A stretch of DNA of 64,000 bases. It comes from Chrysoperla carnea. Lineage: Eukaryota; Arthropoda; Insecta; Neuroptera; Chrysopidae. Made by a program: the position numbers and the translations under genes. Positions 14,599 through 24,959 of this stretch are shown here, piece after piece. Position 1 is the first letter of the stretch. Each line of letters starts with the position of its first letter. The notes below the pieces were generated by a model. It was given only the letters and a program-made list of their open reading frames with translations, made no database searches and was not told the origin of the DNA. Location: NCBI RefSeq assembly GCF_905475395.1, contig NC_058337.1, positions 90,824,368 through 90,888,367 of the forward strand, written 5' to 3'.

Positions 14599-15025
14599 AT
14601 TTTGACCCAAAAAGTTCAAAAATCGGGTGCATTTGATGACTGGTCGAATAATTTTTGTGATTCGACTAGAATCGATCCAAATATTGCGATATCCCAGAAA
14701 CTCTGCATCCAATCATTAAATTAACCTGATTTTTATACTTTTTGGATCAAAATTACCCCATCCACTAAGTTTCATCAAATTCCAAAACTTTTTTTTGCGA
14801 TTTTCTCGATTTTTTCAAAGGGGTACCCCTTAAAAAAATTGCAAAAAATCGAGAAATTTTTTTAATATCCAATTTCGATAAAACTCAGTATATGAGGTAA
14901 TTTTGACCCAAAAAGTACAAATATCGGGTGCATTTAACGACTGGTCGAATAGATTTTGAGATACGGACTAAAATGTAGTCGATCAATGCGATATCACAGA
15001 AACTCATTGCATTGTAACTTATTAT
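14050..15025 (+). mobile_element. Non-autonomous element with two palindromic modules, copy 1
   Basis: It begins with GCAGATACGC, then CTTTGCTGGGCAATT. A 90-base segment with ACTATCACGTTATAG is repeated at about 14090 and 14225. Two related modules follow, at about 14365-14640 and 14705-14950. Each is an imperfect palindrome: the left arm holds ACTTTTTGGATCAAAATTACC and the right arm GGTAATTTTGACCCAAAAAGT. An inverted copy lies at 28896-29545. There is no coding capacity. Confidence 0.7.
14529..14593. repeat. (TA)n microsatellite
   Basis: About 65 bases of uninterrupted TA dinucleotide, sitting inside the first palindromic module of the element at 14050-15025. The second module has only a short TATAT at the equivalent place. 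Confidence 0.95.
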
Positions 15026-15394
15026 AGGTGAAATAATTTTTAAAATCTGTTAAGTAGTTAATTCAAAAATGACGAATTTTCATTCTCTTTACCCCTTTTC
15101 ACCATCAAATTACAGGGTTTCATATAAACTTGCATCTCCAATTTGACCCTCTTAAAGAATGAATTTTTATGAAGAAAGTAAAATAAACTTTGGAATCAAA
15201 CTATATGAGCTCATTTATCAATTTTTATATTTCTTCAAAAAGACATTGAAAATGGTAACACAGAAAACTTTTATAGTAAACCATGCTCATTATATCATTT
15301 TTTACATTTATAACTTCAAAATTGACCAAGTTTGATACAAACTTCCAACACTCATTTTAACTCCTTGAGGGATTAATTTCCGAAAATGTTATAA

Positions 15395-15680
15395 ATTTAA
15401 CAAGCCGTGGATAGGGTCTGATGAGACCCTTGAGATCCACACAAATAACTTCCCAATATAATAAATGGTTTAAAAAAATAAAAACTCGACCAAATATCAT
15501 GAAATTCTTTTCAAATAATATATAGCAGGAAATTTTTTTTTTAAACTCGCCCGACTCCAGTCGACTCGAGCAAATGTAATGAAATTATTTTGGGATATCG
15601 ACAACGAAAAAAATATCTACGTACTTCACACATACACAAACACACGCACATACTTTTTCTCAAAATTGGCGTTAAAGCCT
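15395..15680 (+). mobile_element. Interspersed repeat fragment related to 33785-34095
   Basis: Shared blocks are GACCCTTGAG or CAACCCTTGAG, ATAACTTCCCA, ATAATAAA, AAAACTCGACC, and ATGAAATTCTTTT, followed in both copies by a CA-rich run (ACACATACACAAACACACGC here) and a CATACTT-TTCTCA end. Family unknown, no coding capacity. Confidence 0.55.
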
Positions 15681-16718
15681 TGTCCTACCTATGAAACGTA
15701 AAGATATGTTGAAAATTTCGGTTTCGAAAATCGGACCCATTACAATAATACCACCCATTCAAAAGTGTTCAATTCTTTATAAAAAAAGCTGTATCAATAA
15801 AAGTATAAAAAAAAGGAGCTTGAAAAAAAAATTAATCGATTTTTAATCTGTATTATTGTCAGTTTTTCTAGGATTTTGTAATTAAGGAAGTACCGACAAA
15901 CGTTAGTGTGAATAAAGTTTTTATCTAAATTTTTCTAATATAACCAACTTCTTAGATAACATTTTTCTAGAACCAAACAAAAATTTTATGTAATTTCATA
16001 CGTTTATAAGTGACCTCGTGTAATTTATTAAAAATAATTAAAAAACTTTTTTATAAAACATCTTTATTATTACAAACAATCGTGTAAGGTAATTATACAT
16101 TGTAAAAACAAATTACAAACATTGTTGATAGATTTATGAGTGTAGAACCAAAGTATAAATTTTAAATCTTATTTATTATTATTAATATTTGTATTATGAT
16201 AATTATTCTTCAAATTGCTTACATTTCTGTGTTTAATATAAGATTCATACCAAAATTAAATATACTTTATAACACAGTAATATTTCAGTAGATGGAAACA
16301 CAATACTCATTAATTTAAACAAAAAAATAAATAAATAAAATTAATTGAAGCTATTTAAAAATGTTTTGCAAATTTTTTCAAGATTTATGAGATTCGATAA
16401 AATTTTATGGTCGAATTAATTAACGATTTTAAGATATCTTCAAGACATTTTTATTTAAGTTTTTTTCCAAAAATTTCAATCCCGTTGTGTTTATTTTATT
16501 AGATGTTCATAAATTAAATAATTTGAATTAATATTATTACTTCTTATACCTATGGCAAATATTTTTCTTTTTTTTTTTTGAGATCTTCAACAACAGTATA
16601 AGTTGGTGAATTATTGGATGGGGTCATTAACCGTTCAAGGTTCAAAAAGCTGATTATTTTTGTTTTTTATGTATGCGAAAGAGGAATAACCATTCTAAAA
16701 CCATTCCGTTAAATTTTG
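15681..16718. other. AT-rich upstream region of the first cuticle gene
   Basis: No gene or repeat was recognised. The region ends at the TATA box of the gene that starts at 16822. Confidence 0.4.
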
Positions 16719-16727
16719 TATATAAAG
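16719..16727 (+). promoter_or_regulatory. TATA box of the repeat-bearing cuticle gene
   Basis: TATATAAAG lies 95 bases before the ATG at 16822. That leaves room for a transcription start near 16750 and a leader of about 70 bases. Confidence 0.7.
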
Positions 16728-16821
16728 CCAGAAAAAATTATTTACAAATTAAATTTGATTTGACGATAGATAAAAACGGCAACGTTTTGGAAACGTAAAC
16801 ATTGTTGAAGTTATATCCAAA

Positions 16822-19055
16822 ATGAAGATAATTGTAAGTTTAAAATTTCATTTTTACTTTTAAATATTAGTGATTTTTAATAAAAGTGGTTTTATTTGAT
16901 TCATAGTTTTCTTAGAAATTGAATTCATAATTTTCTAAGAAATAGGATTCATAGTTTTTTTAGAAATTGGTTATATTTTTTTGTATAGTTATTAAACTAA
17001 TAATTATAGTGTTTTGTATAGTGTATAATTGTTATAGTGTTCAAACGTATATTCAGGAAAAAAAAAATTGCCTGGAAAAAAATGGCCTAAATTGAGACAA
17101 TCACGAGTTTCAATGGGGAAAAGAACCGAGCTATAAATTCAATCCGAATTAATCCTGTTTGGTGGTCAGTGGAGCGCTGCTAGGCTGCCATTGAGAAAAA
17201 AGACGTACGAAATCCAACCTTTTCAAAATATTTTTTAAATATATTATAGTTTTTTAAAGCCAAGTTAATAATTTCAATTTTTAAATTATAAAATTTTTAC
17301 AAATAATATGTTACTAATGTTGCAGTATATTTCATGATTGCCTCAACTTGGGTCAGTTTTCATCCAGACAGTCAATTTTCTCTTGAATAACACATTGAAC
17401 TCTTCAATTTGTTATTCAAGAGAAACTACAACTTCTTATCCTTCTCCTGGGGTCATACAGAATCCAGACAATCATGGCCAATATTCTTTACAAATATGAA
17501 TATCTTTATTTTTTAGTTGGCGGGTTTTATTAAGAATTAAACGTGTTATGTAAAAAGCAAATTTTTAATTACACTGAAAAATATAGGTTGTAGTTACAAG
17601 AAAATATGTATAATATGGTAACAAGTAAATATTTTCTTGCAGCAAGTAAGCCTTATCTAGTTCAAAGATTTTCTTAACTTAAATATATAGGTTTTGATTC
17701 AAGAAACATTTACTTGTTACAAGAACAACAGTCAAATAAAATCGTTTAATTTGATTCAATAATGTTTGACTGTGTAACAATCTGAACAAAACCGATTAGT
17801 TCAAACTGTTACTTTTGACTAAGCGTATAATATACAGTTTACCAAAGTTGACTTCTTTTTTTTTGACATAATGATTTAAGTCTGGATGGCTCTGGGTAGA
17901 ATTATTATGGTTTTAGTAAAGAATTTCTCTGGAATAAATTCTCAATTTGTTCTAGAACCTAGAAACGAACTTCGAATAGAATTTTAACTTATTTATTGGA
18001 CCGCGAGTATGTAAAATTTCGTCAGATAATTTAGTTTAACTTTTAAATGAACACATTTTTGTAAGAATCGATCAATATATGATGAAAATTAATTTAATCA
18101 AAAGTATAATTTGGTCTTATTACGAATTATGGACCATTTTTTAGTATCATCAAATCACAAGTTTTATAACCCAATGATAATGTGTGTAGTTCTAGAAGGG
18201 GGTAAATTAGGACAAAATATTAGATTAATTCAGTATTTTGGAGTAAAAACAATTTTAATACTTTTTCGTTGGCGTCTTAATAGTTTCATTTCTTGACGGA
18301 CGTCAAAATTCATCGGATTATTAACAATTCAGCCATTTATATTTATGTAAATGTCTTTTTTATTTCAGGTTGTCTTTTGTGTGGGCATAGTTGGTGTTTT
18401 GTCTGCACCACCAACGTACAACAAGTACAATTTAGGTAAGCCAACGTACAATAATCAATATATACCACCAGCCAACAAATATAACCCAAGTGTTGCACAG
18501 CCAACACTGAATAAATATAATCAAAACGCTGCATCACCTACACTTAACAAGTTTAGTCAAAATGCCGCATCACCTACACTTAACAAGTATAATCAAAATG
18601 CTGCATCACCTACACTTAACAAGTTTAGTCAAAATGTTGCATCCTCTACACTTAACAAAATGAATAAAAAACCTGCTGTCTCAACATACAATCAATATAA
18701 TCGCAGTGATGATGAAAAAAATAAAGATAAAGAGGCAACCATAGTCCGTTATGAAAGTACAAATGATGGTCAAGGTAATTATGAATTTGAATATGAAACA
18801 TCAGACGGGCAAATTCGTAAAGAACGTGGTGAATTAATACAAGTTGATGGGGCTGAAGAACCTGTTATCAAAGTCACTGGCACCTATACATACCGTGATC
18901 CTGAAAATAGATCTCACACTGTTAATTATGTAGCTGATGCTGATGGATACCGTTCTATGGAAGAAGCAACACGTCAAAAAATTGTACCACAAACAGTTTC
19001 GGCATTTCAAAAACCCTTAGGTATTCTTGGAGCAGTTAGCAAGACATTAGGATGA
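16822..19055 (+). CDS. Secreted RR-1 cuticle protein with a 12-residue repeat array
   Basis: Two exons, 16822-16833 (M-K-I-I) and 18369-19055, joined in phase 0 across a 1535-base intron (GTAAGT donor, TTTCAG acceptor), give 232 residues. Residues 1-17 form a signal peptide, likely cut after LSA. Residues about 18-115 are rich in Asn, Tyr, Pro and Lys and contain five 12-residue units of the type TLNKYNQNAASP. An acidic/lysine linker precedes an R&R chitin-binding domain at about 140-199, with the Y-x-F-x-Y-E-T-S-D-G core and VNYVADADGY ending. The tail GILGAVSKTLG is shared in form with other proteins in this cluster. The family binds chitin in the extracellular cuticle; RR-1 is usual for flexible cuticle. 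The start was chosen because an open frame reaching back to 18351 begins inside the intron. Expression timing cannot be read from the sequence. Confidence 0.93.
17560..17870. repeat. Intronic stretch with short inverted motifs
   Basis: Inside the first intron, AAGAAAATAT and ATATTTTCTTG recur in opposite orientation, and CAAGTAA / TTACTTG and CAGTCAAA / TTTGACTG pairs follow. It resembles a small non-autonomous inverted-repeat element, but clear ends were not found. Confidence 0.35.
18504..18683 (+). repeat. 36-base coding tandem repeat
   Basis: Five units of 36 bases start at 18504, 18540, 18576, 18612 and 18648. They encode (T)LNK(Y/F)(N/S)QNAASPT-type units. Units 1-4 are very similar, with units 2 and 4 carrying FSQ and units 1 and 3 carrying YNQ, so the array may have grown as a 72-base pair of units. 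The fifth unit is diverged. Confidence 0.9.
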
Positions 19056-19094
19056 AGTATATTTATTATAAATGTAATTTAATTTAATATTCAA

Positions 19095-19100
19095 AATAAA
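19095..19100 (+). terminator. Polyadenylation signal
   Basis: AATAAA 40 bases after the stop codon at 19053-19055. A second AATAAA follows at 19104. Confidence 0.75.
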
Positions 19101-19146
19101 TTTAATAAAAGAAATATTTCAAAACAAATTCTTATTATTGAATTAT

Positions 19147-19480
19147 ACTAGATGACCCGTGCGAAATGTCCACACTAACAACCAGGCACCACCCAGTAAA
19201 CTATAAATTTTACTAACCCCCAAACTAAAAAAGGGGTGTTATAAGTTTGACCCCTATGTGTGTGTGTCTGTCTGTCTGTGGCATCGTAGCGCCAAAACGG
19301 ATGAACTGATTTTGATTTTGTTTGAAAGGTTATTTAATGGAGAGTGTTCTTAGCCATGTTTCAAGTCCGAAGCCATGTTTCAACCGAAAAAACTAAAAAT
19401 TGGCGATGATCTTCCAAATCGGCTCAGTTTGGAAAAGGCTTTAAGAGAAAAGGAAATTTAATGGAGAGTAACCGATAAAT
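19147..19480 (+). mobile_element. Interspersed repeat, sense copy
   Basis: A less AT-rich block with AAAAAGG(G/A)GTGTT, a (TCTG)n-like run, CATCGTAGC, a GATGAACTGATTTTGAT segment, and GGAGAGTGTTCTTAGCCATG. An inverted relative lies at 32530-32790. I recognise the general type from insect genomes; no coding capacity. It begins about 40 bases past the polyadenylation signal of the preceding gene. Confidence 0.65.
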
Positions 19481-20610
19481 TTGTCAAATGGTTCAAACAC
19501 GCATACTTTCATTTTAAAGATAAAAATCCAAAATGGCAGCCATGCAATAACCTTACTATATTTTGCTGTTCAATACATCTAAGGAGCTTGGTGAAAATAT
19601 AGTTGTATGTCATATCTAAAAATAATTCCCAAAATATTGTATTGGCTACTTCAAGGATCCAGTCGGTATAATATATAACTAAGTAGATCGAATATCAAAA
19701 TTCATTTTGTTAAAACTGGAGCAATTATATTCGCAATCTAAATTTTTGTTTCAAAACTACAAGCTAGCATATTATTAGGGTTTGTATCAATTGTTTAAGG
19801 AAATTAATTTTATTTTATTTATTGATTTTATTTGAATTTTATAGACGATAAATTGTGAAAAAGGTATTCTTCCAATATTTCGTTGGCTATAATCAAAAAA
19901 TTATGTTTGTTTAGTTCTAGAAATTCCCAAATTGATAATTTATTACCTATATTATGGTATTATATATATTCTAGCCGTACCGGTTTCTTTTTTTAATAAG
20001 AAACACAAACATAGAAATAAACAAATAAAATCATGCAATGAGAATAATTAAATCATTTAAAACAAATATTATATAATTTTTATTTAAATAATCGATTAGA
20101 ATTATTTGAAGTATCAAGGATATCTTGTACACATACATAAACGTAAGAGTAAGAAGGGAATTTTCATCTACCTAAGTACTAAAAAATTCCTTTAAAGATT
20201 TGACATTTAACAATAAGTATATAGAAAAAAATGTATACTTACATATAGTAATGCAAATTATTGTATAATAATATTTTATTATTTTTGTTTTTTAATTTAA
20301 AATACGATAAGCATTGATTTTATATAAACAATTATATTAATATCCACTCTTTTATTTATTCCATTTAGCATGATTTGATCGTATTGAATTGGAAATATAT
20401 TGACTCATAAACGAAACAAAAATCAATTTTGTACCTTTTACTCAAAATATGTACAGCAAAAATAGATGTCTCTACATAATTATTAATCTTGTAGATGCGT
20501 TATGAGTGCTGTGAAAACGTAGGGCCGTAACGAGGGTACATAGCGCCGGTGGCAAGTATTTATGTTGCGCCTTATATATTTCGGGATCGGCTCTAACGAT
20601 TTTGAGGAAA

Positions 20611-21270
20611 TTTTCAAATTTGTGATCAAAATTAACCTAGCTCTAATAGGTTTCAAGAATGTGGAGTCCTGGTCCCGGAATTAAGCACGTTAGAGATAGC
20701 TAACGAAAAATTAACATCACAGCTGAAAAGAATGACCCAAATTAGTGGGTTTCAAAAAAAAGTCCAATATGATCGGATCAAATTTGCCTGTGTTATAAAA
20801 ATAATCGAATTTTTTGACTTAATGATGTCATCAGAATCGGAAAAATTTAGTTTTGCTCTATCACATCCAAGTTTTATCCGATTTTGATAAACCAAGTATT
20901 TAATCCTACTAAATTTGGGCCATACTTTTCAAATTTGTGACAAAAATTAACCTAGCTCTAATAGGTTCAAGAATGTGGAGTCCTGGCCCCGGAATTAGAC
21001 ACGTAAATGATAGCTAGCGAATAATTGACATCACAGCTGAAAAAAGTGTCCCAAAATTAGTAGGTTTCAAAAAAAATTCCTATATGATTTGATCAAATTT
21101 ACCTGTGTTATCAAAAAATCTAATTTTTTAACTTAATGACGTCATTAAAATCAAAAAATTTAATTTTGCGCTGTCACATCCAATGTTTATGAACCAAGTA
21201 TGAAATCCTACTAAATTTTGACCATACTTTTCAAATTTGTTATCAAAATTAACCTAACTCTAACAGGTTT
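20611..21270 (+). repeat. Tandem repeat of about 0.3 kb, two full units and a partial third
   Basis: TTTTCAAATTTGT followed by AAAATTAACCTA and a TCTAA(T/C)AGG segment recurs at 20611, 20926 and 21228. Units 1 and 2 also share GAATGTGGAGTCCTGG, ATCACAGCTGAAAA, CCTGTGTTAT and TCACATCCAA. The periods are 315 and 302 bases. It is preceded by an unrelated less AT-rich segment at 20519-20600. Confidence 0.85.
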
Positions 21271-24090
21271 CGAGTGGAAAGAAATCCAATTGTTATATAT
21301 CGAAGTAATTAAAAGCTACTGGAGTACTCCAGAACCAGCAACTGCAATTTTCTAAGAATTGATGTCTCTTGCTGAGGATTAAAGTTCTGATTCATTTTTT
21401 TGACTGAATATCGGCCTGTTAGAAAGGGTAATGTATTTGAATACTTGAATGTTGTTAACATCTTCTGCATTGCGTTTCATTTTTAAGTAATGGAATTTAC
21501 GTCTTAATAAATTATTACTATAAGTATTATAAATATATTTAATTTAACAACCTTTTATTTAATTGATACATTACAGTTAAATTAAACATTTATTGAATCT
21601 AATTTGATTGACCCTGTGAGAAAAACAATAATTTTTTTAAATTAAATTTATTACCAATATAATAATGAATTTACCTATAGCTGCTATATTATATTAATTA
21701 TACAAGGGTTTATAAAATAATTAAACAAAATAATTTTACAAATTTATTAAAAAGTTAAAAAAAAATTTGATTATTAACAAAAAAAGATCAATAATATGAC
21801 AAGTCTGTTTTCCTTAATACACCATAAATTTATATATTTTGAAAGTAGGTACTTACCTTAAATAGGTTCTTTTACAGTTATTGGTATAAAAATAATCAAT
21901 TTTTAATTTTTATCTGGAAGCCTTTTTGGCTTTGATATTTCATCGGATAGTAAAAATTTTGACAATGGCTGGAAATTATCTCTATAGTTCAGTGTTGTAA
22001 CATATCTAGTTACAAATAACTGGATAAGGTATCTAAATACATTTTTTGTGTCTTGTAACTAAAATTAGATACTTTTATTTACAGTCTGTAACTGTATCTA
22101 GATATATTTTCTTTTACATGTGTCTTGAATCTTAAAATGAACATCAGACACATGTGTTTCATTTTTAAATTAATAATAAATATCAATTCGACGATTTTAC
22201 CAAATACAGAAGCTAGCGTACATTACCTACCTATATGGATCGTCTCTGTTCTGCCCCCAATGAATTTTTTCAAAATTAACCCGCTAGCAGTAGCGTCAAT
22301 CGTTTGGGTATATAAAGGAGCTTGATGAAAGATTTGCCACAAGCTCTGCGCATGCGTCAAATATTTAATCTATTATCGGGTTGACAAGAAACATTCAAAC
22401 GGAAGTACATGAACAGGACCGAAAATATGCGATGATAATACTTTTTTTGTTACGCGTTTATGCGCGTTATCAAAGAAAAGACCACAATTTCTGAACGACT
22501 TTTTTTTATAATATATTTTTATTTAAAATATGTTTTTAAAAACTGTAAATTGCTATTTCAAGTCATTGGATCATCTATCCAGTTATACAGATATCTGTGA
22601 TTTATTTGTAGATACAATACATTTTAGATTAAACGACATACTTTCAGGAAAGGTAATGATAGTTAATAGTCAAAATATTTTTAACTTTCTCAAAGACCTA
22701 TAATTTTCAGATACATACATTTTTTTAATTTGTTTTTAACTCCCAAAGTAACTAAGATATTTTAGTAGCCGTTAAGTAAAAATCGAATAACATAAGACAG
22801 AAACTTAATTAATAATTATTCGGTTCTAATTTAGATTTTATAATATCGCTTTTTTTTTTACAAAATTCCGATTTTTCTTGAAAAGATGAAAACTACATGA
22901 AAAGAATATACTATTTTACAAAAATATTATAACGAAGATATAAAAAATATGGGTGATGAATTTATTGCAAATTAAGTCGTGTTTATTATTTTGAATACAC
23001 CTCTTATAAAATTAAATAAATTCCTATAATCCTACTTAAAGTGTTATGAACGTGATTGTTTCAATAAACTATCAATGATGACTGTTTACTATAGAATCCA
23101 TTTAGTAAAAAAATGGATAATTTTTTTTAAACAAACAAAAAATTTAAGTTATTTGTGTCTACATAACATGAACGCCGTCAGTGTAATAAAATGTTCACTT
23201 GTTGCATTTTAACGTGTGATATCCCAGATAAAAAAGTCGGATTCATGAATCATAATTTTCGGATTCACTATCTTATTTCAAATGCTTTTATCTGTTAAAC
23301 GATAACAATTTCTATAAAATGTTGGCGAATATGTTTATTGATTTTGAGTCTGAAACTTACAATTTTAATCAAGGATATGAATGTATAAAAACGGTTTGGG
23401 CAGTAAAACTATACATATAAAATTTTTCGATTTTTAATTTATTTTATAACAGGAAATAACAATAATTTAGTCAAATAAGGCAAGAAATATTTTAGATGAC
23501 CTTTAAAATAAATAACCTCTACGAAATAGACAGAACAAAAATTTATTCATTGCAATTTGCTTATATACAATTTATACAAAAACAAAAAAGTTTTTTTTGT
23601 CATTGGATGCATTATTTTAAGAGAAAATAGATATTTTCAAAGATTATTTATAACAAATATTTTAAGTTAAAATTATTAAAAGTTTATTAATATGACCACA
23701 ATTGGACAAGGGATTAGGAAATGAAGCTGAACTCTGTTTACAATCCTATTGTTTTTTAGAACTGATTTCAAAAAATAAAATAATAGAATTGCTGTATCAA
23801 TTAAATATTCCATTTATTATTTCAGGCTGTTTAATTATTTTAATTAGATAAGGTGACGCAATAAAATACAGGCATGAAAAGGACAAACAAAATATATGCT
23901 ACTATTTCGTACATCTCTTGTTATTTACAATAACTGTGCTACTGGAACCACCTTAAGTGTTTTTTTTTTTTAATATATGATTTTACATTGATAATAAAAT
24001 AATAAAATAATATTGATAAAAATGTAGTAGTAACGTTTATTTACATTTTAAATAAATATTTACTTTTTTGAATTTTTTTTTTTCCGAAAA
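21271..24090. other. AT-rich intergenic stretch
   Basis: No gene, RNA gene or repeat unit was recognised. Confidence 0.5.
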
Positions 24091-24096
24091 TGCGAA

Positions 24097-24102
24097 TTTA
24101 TT
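24097..24102 (-). terminator. Polyadenylation signal
   Basis: AATAAA on the minus strand (TTTATT on plus), about 125 bases beyond the stop of the gene ending at 24228. Confidence 0.6.
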
Positions 24103-24227
24103 ATGCCTAATGGTAACTTTAAAAAAAATTTATACAAAAATCTAGGTTTAAGTTTAAAAAACTTTTAAAAACTTGGTGCACTGAAAATTTTCGAACTTTT
24201 AACAATGATGTTTTAATTGAATTAAAA

Positions 24228-24689
24228 TTATGTCTGGCGATAATCACGCTTTGGTGTTCGTATAATATCGTTATACCTTGGTATATGTGCTCCTTGTGGT
24301 TGAAAACCATTTTCATCAGCTAAATAATTAACTCTGTACTCATTCCCATCTGTAACAAATACAAAATATCCTTGTACACTATACGCTTCATATTTTGTTC
24401 CTGGAAATTGTAGAAATCCTTCTTCGTAACGTTTTGTTCCATCAGATAATTCATAAGTAAAATTGTATTTTCCATTCAAACCATTATTGTTATTAATGTA
24501 TTTGATTAAATATACTTTCTCATTGGACAACCCTGATGGTATTTTTTGTGTTTGCGCAAATGTTGTTATAATTACTAATAAAACGAATATGAACAATAAT
24601 GAAATCTAAAAAATATCAAACAAATTATATGCAGATTATAATAATTATTTTTTAATTTAGAAAATTCTATGATAAATTACCTTTGTCAT
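24228..24689 (-). CDS. Compact secreted RR-1 cuticle protein
   Basis: Exon 1 is 24681-24689 (M-T-K, donor GTAATT) and exon 2 is 24228-24605, with a 75-base intron and a phase 0 join, giving 128 residues. Residues 1-20 are a signal peptide ending TTFA. The R&R chitin-binding domain spans about 48-112 with KYNFTYELSDG, a GYFVFVTDGNEYRVNYLADENGF-type second half, and the conserved PQGAHIP end. The short tail is basic and lacks the ILGA motif of its neighbours. The length fits typical RR-1 larval cuticle proteins, secreted and chitin-binding. It faces away from the repeat-bearing gene at 16.8-19.1 kb. The frame also opens at a TTG inside exon 2, but the upstream ATG exon is the better start because it completes the signal peptide. 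Confidence 0.92.
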
Positions 24690-24950
24690 TATTATAAAAA
24701 TATTATATTCACACAACGGATTCGAGTTAACTTTGTAGTACAGTAAAACTTTACAACTAATCCCGTTATCTTGAGTAAAATAAACCTTGAAATGTTTTTT
24801 TTTTTTAAATAACCACACTTTCACTAATAATTTAGAAAAAAATCATACAATTGAAAAAAAAAAATCTAATGACATCTAACGTCGTAGAATTGTTAGTATA
24901 AGCATTGTTGAAAAATAAACATTGGTGATATATTGTTTATCAGATGTCGA

Positions 24951-24959
24951 TTTTATATA
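24951..24959 (-). promoter_or_regulatory. Possible TATA box for the 24.2-kb cuticle gene
   Basis: TATATAAAA on the minus strand lies about 260 bases before the ATG, further than the 75-80 bases seen in several other genes of the cluster. If real, it implies a long leader or a non-coding first exon. Confidence 0.3.

Noticed and set aside
14527-14712. Minus-strand open frame through the TA microsatellite
   Set aside because: Half of it is Ile-Tyr from the dinucleotide repeat; it lies in a mobile element.
18351-18368. ATG at 18351 as the start of the repeat-bearing cuticle gene
   Set aside because: It falls within the polypyrimidine end of the intron. Exon 1 at 16822 with GTAAGT and a TATA box is the better start.
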